DNA of 64,000 nt. It comes from Pseudoneurospora amorphoporcata. Lineage: Eukaryota > Ascomycota > Sordariomycetes > Sordariales > Sordariaceae. Within the stretch, counting starts at the first letter, position 1. Each line of letters starts with the position of its first letter. A program made the translations under genes and the position numbers. The DNA lies in assembly GCA_033297205.1 (NCBI GenBank), contig MU859152.1, positions 1-64,000 on the forward strand. The letters run 5' to 3'. The notes below the pieces were generated by a model, which did no database searches, was not told where the DNA came from, and worked only from the letters and a program-made list of their open reading frames with translations. Shown in pieces: positions 1 through 9,351 of the stretch.

Positions 1-132
1 GCTGAGAACGCAATGGCCAAGCCCTGTTATTCTAACACATTCTGTGGAGACTAAGTTCCCCAGTGACCAGCCTACTATACTACTGAGTAGTACAGAGCAG
101 TTACAAGGCACAGTACTAGCCACACGTTAACA
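1..132. repeat. Left LTR, 3' end only (truncated by window)
   Basis: Matches 2378-2509 with six transitions and no indels. It ends in AACA and is followed by unrelated AT-rich sequence. The upstream part lies outside the window. Confidence 0.7.
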
Positions 133-1988
133 ACCGTATTATTATAAGTAAACTCAGCTAAAGGTAACTAATCCGCCTAGTCGTCTTATGTGACGAACAA
201 CAGTCTAATCTGCCTAAGTAAGATAGCTGAAGGTAGTAACTATCAGAGTCGTTCAGTGAAGCTAAAAAGTTTACAACAAGTATGGTATCGTTATACTGGT
301 CTCGGTGATAAAGATCAATTAACTACTGTCAAACTATCTAACAATCTGAGTTCTCTAGTCGTTCCTTTATACTCCGTGCTTTTTCCTGAGGCCTTAATCT
401 TAGAGTATCTACTCACAATAGTATTCTGCTCACGGTAAGCGTCTGCTTACTATAAGCACCTACTCACGGTAAGCACTTCCTCTTTGTAAGCGCCCTTTAA
501 GCGTTCCCCTATCCCTATTCCTAGTCCTATATTATACTATCTTATCGTAAGCGGGGCTGCCATATCTCGACAACCTGGTTGGTCCACGTTATTGCTTAAG
601 TTCGTAACATTAACGCTCTCCTAACTAGACACGTTTTACTAGATAGACAGCGCTACTCGTATTAAGGCAGTAGAGTTGCGGCCTGCCCTAAGCTATTAGC
701 CGCGGGTGGGCTAAAGACGAAGCCTTCCTCGAAGTTGTAATAGTTGAGCTGGCGTAGTTGAGAGAGGGGGAGCTTGAGTATTAACTAGCGCAATCAATTA
801 GAGAGCGTAAAGATTAGTAGTAAATAGCATAGTATTTCGAGGGCGGCTACAAAGGCTCTCTACACGGTCAAAGTCATAATATTTAAGATATTTGTCCTTG
901 TTAGTAAGACTTCTAACAAACTACTAGTAAAAGTAAAAGTCTTATTTAGTTAACTTCAATAATTTAGGCTGAGTAATAAGGCAAAGGTATAATATATACG
1001 AGCATAGCAAGCTAAACTACTTGTTAAATTTGCCTGTACATAACTCTAACTCATCAGGGTCTAGATTTGTAGCTATAAGTATAGTACTTAGAGCAATACA
1101 GTACTATCAGGAATAATCGCGGCGCTACAGTCGCACGCAGCAGTTAGCTAGGTCGTCGTATTAGCTATCTACGTTACGATTAGCTAGAGAAACATATAGA
1201 AAAAATAACAGATCATTTCTTACTATTAGCAAATACCAGCGCTTTATTTACTTAGTAATATCTTATAATACGCGCGATGGTAGTTTGATTGATTATAGGA
1301 AGGGTGGTGATAGTAATAGTAATAGAAGAAGCGATAATACGATACGACAATATAAATCGCTAAGTATAACAATAAATTATAAAATCTAAGCTATATAAGG
1401 GTTACAACGTATAATAAGCTAAAATTTGAGAGCTTAGCAGTCGCAGTACGAGCGGGATTAGTACTAGCGGGGGAGGGGACGGTAGGGTTAAGATATATAT
1501 AGGAAGAAAAAGTAGGGTACGGTGCAAATAGAATTTTATATCTATACAAATAGAGTTTCTCTTATTTATTTAAAACTATACAGTTCTATTATTAGCTAAA
1601 AATTCCTTCCAATCCTTCTTAGTATTAGGGTAGAAAGTAAATTCTAATTTAAAGAACTCTTTATTAAATAAATTCACTTCGGTAATAAAAGTATTAAGGA
1701 TAATTTCATTTCGTTCTTTGTATACGATGGGTATTTATTAAGTTACTTTATTATTATCAATAGTAATTCAAAAAGTAATACAATTATCGAAGAATTTAAA
1801 CTTGGTTTTAACTTTTTTAATCCGGTTCTTTACCTCTTTATATTTGCTACAATACCCTAACTAGCCTATAATAATAGTACTAGTATAGGGATACTACAGT
1901 AAACTATACACTTATAGCTAAGCGGAGCGGAAGCGGTGGTACGACAGCAGTGCTGAAGGAAGCAGCGTGATTGCAGATACAATAGAAG

Positions 1989-2509
1989 TGTTGTAAAAGA
2001 AGTTTTAGAGAGGACTCTACTCTCAAGACAGAAGATTACAGTGAACTCTGCACTGTGGAAAACAACTTATTATAGTGAACTCTGCACTATAAGAAGAGAC
2101 CGTATTGTATTGCTTGAGTGTCCTTGCTTGCTTGCTTGCTTAAGGAGTGAATAACTAACGGAGAGGAGAGGTCTTTATATACATAAATGCTGAGTGTCTG
2201 GAAGCTTCCAGAGCATAGAAGCTTGCTGTAAGTCAGTAGGGACACTCTGCTATAAAAGGAAAGAAACTAGATCTGTACGTTTCCAATGCATTCCATAATG
2301 ACTAATCAATCTAGAAGGAATACTGGATAAGTTAGCGAAGCCAAGAATATAGTGGCGAAGCCAAGAACGGTAGCGAGGCTGAGAACGTAATGGCTAAGCT
2401 CTGTTGTTCTAACACATTCTGTGGAGACTAAGTTCCCTAGTGACCAGCCTACTATACTACTGAGTAGTACAGGGCAGTTACAAGGCACAGTACTAGCCAC
2501 ACGTTAACA
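1989..2509. repeat. Right LTR (left border inferred)
   Basis: The right border at 2509 is fixed by comparison with the left copy ending at 132. The left border is a guess: TGTTG at 1989 would give a TGTT...AACA terminal inverted repeat and an LTR of about 520 bp. Inside are two 19-21 bp hairpins with the same 7-nt loop (2038-2056 and 2071-2091), a short GCTT tandem (about 2125-2141), a TATA-box-like TATAAAAGG at 2251 and a partly tandem GCGAAGCCAAGAA-type motif at about 2333-2380. Confidence 0.5.
2251..2260 (+). promoter_or_regulatory. TATA box-like element in LTR
   Basis: TATAAAAGGA lies roughly 260 bp before the LTR end, where the U3/R promoter of an LTR element would be. Orientation follows the assumption that the element reads on the + strand. 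Confidence 0.35.
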
Positions 2510-3590
2510 CTTTAGTAATAGGGTACTAGTTTAGATAAGGTTATTTCAGTTCGAGGGGTTTTTCGATTGTACTTTAGATTTATTTCTTAAGGGTTTTTAT
2601 ATTATATTTAGCCTAAAAGATAGGCTATTAGCGGATTTAGTCCTTGTTATTTTTAAGGTAGGCGACGTTCTCTTTGTTAGTTTCATTATTGATCTTTAAA
2701 AAGGATATTATCATTATTTGCTAATTTACAATTAGTTTTATAATATTAATTATCATATTAATAGGTAATACGCGTATTAGACTATTAATTATTAAATTTA
2801 CTAGTGTAATTTAGTTAATTGAATTGTTTAGAAATTGGCTAGCTAGTTAATCCGCTCTAGAAGGTCAGGGGGGTGCTCGGGTATCCCAAAAATGCTAAGA
2901 CCTGTAATCAGTTGATTAGGACCCTCTCTGGGACCCTCTACATCAGGGTGATCTGCACCCTGCAATCTGACAATCACCCCCTAAAGTGACACCCCAGACT
3001 GTGACAGTCATCCACCTTCTCAGACTATAGTTGTAGCACGCTTCAATCACCGAACGATCGAGTTGAACCGTAAAAGGGCAGGCAAGGCAAAGCAGAACAT
3101 AACAACGACAGGGATGAGACCCGAAGATGGATTTCAGTTGGTCGACCCTGGCCACTGTGCCACGACAAGGACAAATCACAGTTCGGGGCAGGCAACAAAA
3201 TGTAATCTAAAGGGCAGGCAGGCAGGCAGAACACGTCGACGACAAGGGCAACGACAACAACAATGGCGAAGAGATGGCACTGTATCACTTGTACGACGTG
3301 AACCGGACAATCTCGCAGGTTAGAATGGGCGCGGGGGAGGCAGGTGATCTTAGCGACCCCTTTCGTTACTGTTGTGACACATATCACGTCGAGACTCAAA
3401 GAGAGTGAGTGTCCATGTCCAAAGTAAAGAGCAGTGTTGCTCACTTAATGTAAACGCCGTGGCTTTTTTTGATCTATATCCAAGATCGAGGAGATAATAT
3501 ACATCTAATAAAGATTATATACAATATCCTTCCTCACTTCTAGGCTCTAGGTTTAGTACAATGATACAAACTAGAAATGATGCGCCCCGA
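2510..3590. other. Non-coding: AT-rich relic, then ordinary intergenic DNA
   Basis: To about 2850 the sequence stays AT- and TpA-rich like the retroelement interior, suggesting an older mutated repeat into which the LTR element inserted. From about 2860 base composition returns to normal. The stretch includes the downstream region of the minus-strand gene ending at 3591. No gene seen. Confidence 0.5.
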
Positions 3591-5999
3591 CTACCAAAGA
3601 GAAGTGACATTAACAAGCATCATCCTCTCCGTCCTCAGATCCAGCATCTCCCTCTTATGCCACGTCCTCACAAACCTCCTGGCCTCGCTCACGTCCGCAA
3701 ACGAGACCACGAACCGTGAAAAGCCGTGCATCTCCCCTTCGTCCATCTGCCCGCCCGAGAACTCATCAAACTCGTGCTCGATCCTGTGCTCGTTGAACTT
3801 GCTGAACTTGATGGTGGACAGCGTAGACAAGATGGGCTTGATTGCTGGATCCTTTTCGTCCTTCTCCTGCTCTGTCTTGGTCGTTCTTTTCGTCGTCATC
3901 GCCGCTGGTACATCCTCCTCCTGGAGCAACTGCCACGGGTAGTTGCGCGCCTCGGCGTCGATTTCGATGGCGGTGCGCAAGCCACGGACGGTCATTTTGG
4001 TGCCGACGAGGTATACTAGCACGCTGCTTCTGCTGTGCTCTATCTGCGGGTCTTGGGCGTAGTTGATGAGGTCCTTGGGAGGCGCGGCTACAAAGGAGGC
4101 TATTCCGCTACGCTTAGGTTTTGGTCGTGAGAGAAGCTGCTGAGGCCGCAGGCCCTTGCTTGCCTCCCGGATGTTCTCGAATTCGAGGATGTTGTCTCTG
4201 GTAAAGATTTGGTAATGGAGGGGCGCTGTAGGAGGCAATAACGTGTAGCGAGCAGCGTCCAGGCCGTCGTCCCGCCACTTCCAACCCGGACTGCCGAGGC
4301 CACCCTCCTGCTGTTCATCCACGTCCGGAAGCTCGCCGGCAGTTTCTTCCACGGCTTCTGAGCCTTCTGACTTCACAGCAGGTTGAGCCGGTGTTGGTGT
4401 GTCCGCGGTCTTTTGTCGCCATTCCTTTGGCAAAGCCTGACGCGACTTGTTATGCAAGCGTTCCAAAACGTCTATGTATGCTCGGGCATTGGACTCGTTG
4501 TCAAAGAAGAGGAAATAGCAGCCTTGTGGTTCGTGTGTGGTTCGGGATCTGGATTGGACAACTGGTCAGATAGAGGATTCAATGTCAGTACTGAGAAATC
4601 GAAGATGGCGCCAAGAGACCCAAGATTCTGCTGTAAATAACAGGAGTCTTGCGAACGTACCTTTGACAAGGCCATAAGTCCACCCGTCCACGTGCTGGCC
4701 ATGACCGGCAATGTGACGGAAGTCGGATTCTAGAAGGGACCGGGAGACACAGTTGAGGACAATGATTGCTGGACCGCCGTCGTCGTTGCTCTGCTCGACT
4801 GCGCGCTTTTCAGTCACATCGATTGAAGATACCAGAGTGTCCAGCTCTTCCCTAGGTTGACGAAAAACAGTCCCATGGCGGGGTTCCATCTTTATAGACC
4901 CTGAAAAGCCCGTTTCCTCGAGTCTTCTCAACTCCTCCTCGCTCTCCACCTTGTCAGGTTCATATGTTTTCTTGACGCGCATTTTGGAGGGCTTTAGTGG
5001 TGCTGACTGGGCGGTGGTGGCTTCGGAAATGGATCGCTCGGATGTGAATTCCTTGAACCATGCTTGGAGCTCGCCTGCCGAAGGAAACGCCTCGTCCGAG
5101 CCGGTCTCTGCATCCTTGTTGGCTTCGGAGGCTTCGGCGCTCTTCCTTTTCCGCTTGGGGTTTTCCGACGGAGAAGTAGCCCATGCTGGCTGTTTAGCTG
5201 ACGCAGGGCCTGACGGAGAATCTGCAGGCCTCCCTGCAAGGAAGGTTTCTTTTCGCCCATTAACAGAACCTGCTGCTGGACGTGCCTGTAGGTGACGTTG
5301 TTCTTGTTTTCCCAAGCCGGCAACAACTCGTCGTACTCGTGTTTTCTCAATGGGGTGTTTGGCTAGGTGGCGAGTAATTCGTACGGTTCCCGGAGGGACC
5401 TGTAGCTCAGGTACTTCTTCCAACACGTTGATACTTTCTGGTGGGGATCGAGCTGTTCGGACGATCGGACGGGGTTGTTGCTCGGACTCTTCTTTTCTTG
5501 GGGGAGGAGATCGCAAAAATGGGCCGGCTTGTTGCTCAGATAATTCTCTCTTCGGGGGACGAGATCGCAAAAATGGGCCTGCTTGTTGCTCTGACTCTTC
5601 TTTTTGCCCGTCCGCGCTTCTTTCCCGGTCTACCACCTTATGATTCCTTTCTGAGTCGAAGGTAACTCTTCGTATCATCGGACGATCGGAGTGAACAATT
5701 CGTACTAGCGGACGTTCGGAATCAACAAATCGTGCTAGCGGACGCGACTTTCGCTGGCTCTTCTCATCGGAGGTCTTTCTGTGGGCGCGTCCACCCTTGG
5801 TAATTTGAGAAAGCCTATACGCGAGGTCGGTGTTTCCAGTCTTGATGGCCGGAGCAATATTGTCCTCGACCCTTTTGCCTCTGCATCGGATCGCAGACGT
5901 GGAGAAGGCGATGGAGGGGGTGGTCGCGGATCGGGCAGTTGGCAGTCTCACGCATGACCGGTTGAAGGGCTGCGACAACTGCAGTCCTCTCGGCAGCAT
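3591..5999 (-). CDS. Predicted mitochondrial protein with two divergent RRM-like folds
   Basis: Two exons, 5999..4661 and 4522..3591 (intron 4523-4660, donor GTACGT), give 756 aa. The first ATG is at 5999. The N-terminus is rich in Arg, Ser and Thr with almost no acidic residues and contains FSTSAIRCRG, which looks like a mitochondrial presequence. Residues about 80-200 are basic and carry an imperfect tandem repeat (SEQQAGPFLRS-type, three copies) and Arg-Pro motifs. The frame across the intron restores an RRM-like unit, strand PAIIVLNC (RNP2-like) and GCYFLFFDNESNARAY (RNP1-like). A second similar unit near the C-terminus has HGFSRFVVSFADVSEARRF. I do not recognise a named orthologue. A role in mitochondrial RNA handling is inference from the presequence and RRM-like pattern. 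It is divergently arranged with the AAA ATPase gene. Confidence 0.75.
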
Positions 6000-6594
6000 C
6001 AAGGTTGTTGACGCCGAGCGTAAACCATAAAAGGGAGACGGCAAAAATCGAAGACGGAAGGATAAGACGTTAAAAAGTGTTGCCCTGGGAATCGTTGGAA
6101 ATCAGCGACGACATTGCGTCTTGCCGCCGGCAGGTCGAGCCCTAGAGGTACCTATCCCGGAGCCCTGGACTACCTACCCATAACCCTAAGCCTGTTGATA
6201 GGTAGCTGGATGCAGGCACCTTGCACGTTGGGTACCCAGTACGTAGAACAAGCGCTATGTAGTTTGGTAAGTACAGGTAGAGGTACGGGAACTTTCACAG
6301 TGACGTCCGGCCCCACTTAATACCGGTCTTCGGAGACAAGAAGCCGCCGCGATGAAGTCCGACTTGGACAAGAGACACTGACCAAAGCGGTTCCCGGGCC
6401 GTCTAACTCTGCTTCCGCTGCGAGTCAAGAACCAAGCGAGCCGGGCAGTCCTTGCCGACGGGCCCTCCGAAAGACCGGGCCCACCCAACAAACCCCACAA
6501 TAAAGTCTGTTAGTCGGGACATCAAAGGCCCACCGAGGCCAAAGTAAGAAGAGACAGTGAACTGTTCTCATCCGGATCTCAACACACACGTGCC
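6000..6594. other. Divergent intergenic promoter region
   Basis: 595 bp separate the two divergent start codons, so the stretch should hold both promoters. I see no clear TATA box and no RNA gene. Confidence 0.5.
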
Positions 6595-9000
6595 ATGGGG
6601 ACAAAATCTCTCGAGTTCAAGGTGCGCAAGTTGCAGGCCAACAGCACCACTGAAAAGGACCTTGCAAGAAAACAACCATCGCGAGTCTATGTCAACGAGG
6701 AAGCTCTGCTTGAGCTGACGGGCTCCAAAGACGGAGGACGGGCCATTACCATTGAGAAGATCGACAAGAATTCTTCAGATGACCAAGCCCTGCGACGAGA
6801 GGCAACCCTATGGAAATCGCCAGAGAGGATAGACAAGGCCAGCATCCAGCTGTATGACGCCTTCAGAGAGGTCTGCGGCTACCAGACTGGCGTTCAGGTC
6901 AAGGTCACAGTCCAGGAAGGGAAGCTTCCCGAAGCCGAAGAGGTCGTCCTTGAACAAATACCTCCCGAGAGGGCTGGCAAAGATGCAGAGACTGCCGGAC
7001 CTATCGGCCCGTCCGAAACACCCGGCTGGGAGTTCTTCCTTGCCGGAAGGCTTTCTATGATCGAGCACGTCCACGCCGGTTTGACCTTCAAGAACCTCTA
7101 CGCTAGGGGTCCGCAGAGGTCGTTCGTGGTGGCTTCGGTAAATGGCCGACCAACTGGCAACGCGCGCTATTTGGATGGCAAGACAAAAGTCAGCATAGGG
7201 GCGCCTTCGCCCGCTGGCCAGGTGGACGGCGTACCCCAGGAGAAGCTGGAAGTGACGGGTGTTCGTGGACTGGACACCCAGATTGAGAAACTCAACGACC
7301 TGCTGTCTCAGTTCACCGATCCCTGGGTCTTTAAGGGCAAGCCCAGGTATCGCGGTATCGTCATCCACGGTGGTCACGGCACGGGCAAGAGCATGCTTCT
7401 AAACACCATTGCAGCCACTGGGTGGGGTACAGTCTACCGCATCCAGCCCAAGGACAAGCTGGCCGAGATCCAGGACATGTTCCAGAAAGCCAGGCTTGAG
7501 CAGCCCAGTATCATCCTGATCGACCAGCTCGAGAGGCTCATCGACAAGGAGCGGAACAACCGCACATCCGTGATCCAGGCCCTCTGTGAGGCGTTGGATA
7601 CCTTGGGCGCAGATGCCCAGGAAACAGGCGAGATTCCCAAGGTGGCCGTCGTCGTTAGTTGCCTGGACTACACAACCGACGTCCCCGAGGATCTCAAAGA
7701 TCCCGGCAGGCTCACCGGTGAGATCTACCTACCGCTTCCTGACGTTGACGGCCGCAAAGAGATTCTCGCCTCTTTCAACCTGCGGGTGGCGCCCGAGGAG
7801 GAAGACGCCCTGCTCCGCAGCCTCAGCGAACGCACGCATGCCTACAACGGCAAGGACCTGCGACGTTTGGTGGACGAAGCCGAGTTCATAGCAAGGACGC
7901 GGATCAACAGGACAAAGAGGGAAACAACAACAGCACCATCAACCAAGGATTCGGTTAACCATGATAATCAACCCGCAGCAACAGAAGAAGTCGCATCTCT
8001 CATGAATTCCCTACAACTCTCCGACGCCGACGCCACCACCACCACCACCACTACAGAGTACTTCCTCCCAGCCGACTACGAAGAAGCCCTCCGCCTCGTC
8101 CGTCCCTCAGCAATGCACGACGTAAACCTCAAGCCTCCCCCAATCCACTGGTCCGACATAGGCGGGCAAGCCTCCGTCAAGGTATCTCTCCGTCGGGCCG
8201 TCCGTATGTCCACCGAACCAACCCACGTGCTATCTCGCTTCTTCGCCCGCCCTCCCAAAGGATTTTTGCTTTACGGACCACCGGGTTGCTCCAAAACCAT
8301 GGCTGCACAAGCGATGGCCACCGAGTCTGGACTTAATTTCTTCGCGGTGAAGGGCGCGGAGCTGCTGAATATGTATGTTGGAGAGTCGGAGAGGGCGGTG
8401 AGGAGACTGTTTCAGAGGGCGAGGGAGGTGGCGCCTAGTATGATCTTTTTTGATGAGATTGATAGTATTGCGGGGCAGCGGAGTGGGTTTGGACACGGAG
8501 GTTCGTCGACTTCGGGGGGAAGTTCAAGTGGTTTGAACGTTCTGACGACTTTGCTCAACGAGATGGACGGCTTCGAGGCTTTAACTGGCGTGGTGGTGCT
8601 TGCTGCAACCAACAGGCCGCAGGCGCTTGATCCGGCATTGCTTCGTCCAGGTCGCTTTGATGAGCTTATTTATGTTAGTCCGCCAGATGAGGAGGCAAGG
8701 GCGGCGATTTTCAGGAAGGAGGCGGAGAAGAGGCAGATGTTGATTGGCGAGGAGGACATTGAAAGGTTGGCGACCATCACGGATGGGTTCTCGGGCGCGG
8801 AGATTAAGGGCATTTGCGCGGTGGCGGGCACGAGGGCGTATGATCGGTATCTTAAGCTGGATTCTCTGGTTGAGGAAGATACGCCGGTGGGCATCACGAT
8901 GGAGGATCTGGAGTTGGCGGCTAAGGGGATGATGAGGCAGATTACGCCGGAGATGATTCGGGGCTTTGAGCAGTGGGAGAAGCAGTTTAGGAGGTATTAG
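6595..9000 (+). CDS. afg2: AFG2/Drg1-type tandem AAA+ ATPase
   Basis: Intronless, 801 aa, close to the usual ~780 aa of Afg2/Drg1, the ATPase that releases Rlp24 from cytoplasmic pre-60S ribosomal particles. An N-terminal domain (about 1-230) precedes two ATPase domains. D1 has Walker A GGHGTGKS (259-266), but its Walker B reads IILIDQ (D310-Q311, Gln for the catalytic Glu) and the usual RRPGRFD segment is reduced to DPGRLTGE. D2 is complete: Walker A GPPGCSKT (561-568), the Cys-Ser variant typical of Afg2, Walker B IFFDEID (D620-E621), then LRPGRFDE and the Ser-Gly-Ala sensor-2 motif. A Thr-rich run (ACC repeat) lies in the D1-D2 linker. D2 makes the family call firm; cofactor activity of D1 is probably binding only (inference). 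It is convergent with ARP5. Confidence 0.85.
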   Translation: MGTKSLEFKVRKLQANSTTEKDLARKQPSRVYVNEEALLELTGSKDGGRAITIEKIDKNSSDDQALRREATLWKSPERIDKASIQLYDAFREVCGYQTGVQVKVTVQEGKLPEAEEVVLEQIPPERAGKDAETAGPIGPSETPGWEFFLAGRLSMIEHVHAGLTFKNLYARGPQRSFVVASVNGRPTGNARYLDGKTKVSIGAPSPAGQVDGVPQEKLEVTGVRGLDTQIEKLNDLLSQFTDPWVFKGKPRYRGIVIHGGHGTGKSMLLNTIAATGWGTVYRIQPKDKLAEIQDMFQKARLEQPSIILIDQLERLIDKERNNRTSVIQALCEALDTLGADAQETGEIPKVAVVVSCLDYTTDVPEDLKDPGRLTGEIYLPLPDVDGRKEILASFNLRVAPEEEDALLRSLSERTHAYNGKDLRRLVDEAEFIARTRINRTKRETTTAPSTKDSVNHDNQPAATEEVASLMNSLQLSDADATTTTTTTEYFLPADYEEALRLVRPSAMHDVNLKPPPIHWSDIGGQASVKVSLRRAVRMSTEPTHVLSRFFARPPKGFLLYGPPGCSKTMAAQAMATESGLNFFAVKGAELLNMYVGESERAVRRLFQRAREVAPSMIFFDEIDSIAGQRSGFGHGGSSTSGGSSSGLNVLTTLLNEMDGFEALTGVVVLAATNRPQALDPALLRPGRFDELIYVSPPDEEARAAIFRKEAEKRQMLIGEEDIERLATITDGFSGAEIKGICAVAGTRAYDRYLKLDSLVEEDTPVGITMEDLELAAKGMMRQITPEMIRGFEQWEKQFRRY

Positions 9001-9351
9001 AGAAGAAATTTGTGGAGGGAAAACTGACATTACAGAGGAGAGGGCTAGAGAAAAATGAAATTTAAGCAATGGAGTTGGATGTCACATTGAAGACTAAGGT
9101 ATCTACGACTTTTCATGTTGCCCAGTCGTGTGTCCCAGATACTCAGGATTGTCACAAAGTAGAATTTTTAGGTAACTCACGATAGCGAAACCAGCTGAGC
9201 TTCTTTAGTCTAAATCTCGTTGATAGTTGGATTGGATATTCTCTTCTAAACCATGATTTCCTTTCTAGCCACTATGCTAATGGTAGTTATCTCTTCCTTT
9301 TGGGTTTACTACGTGGCTTTCCGGGAGACTCCTTGGTAGACTCTTTTTACT
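9001..9351. other. Convergent 3' region
   Basis: Lies between the stops of the AAA ATPase gene (+) and ARP5 (-). Only 3' UTRs are expected; nothing else seen. Confidence 0.5.

Larger units (their letters stand above)
1..2509. mobile_element. Decayed LTR retroelement relic, RIP-mutated
   Basis: Bases 1-132 are repeated in direct orientation at 2378-2509. After the shared end (both copies stop at AACA) the sequences diverge at once, as expected for the 3' ends of two long terminal repeats. The left LTR is cut by the window start. The 1.86 kb between the LTRs is very AT-rich, TpA-rich and has no open frame longer than about 80 codons, so no gag, protease, RT or integrase can be read. Six differences separate the two 132-bp copies, all transitions, four of them CpA-to-TpA or TpG-to-TpA, the context of fungal repeat-induced point mutation. 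Family (copia or gypsy) cannot be assigned because no primer binding site or polypurine tract is clear. Confidence 0.7.
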
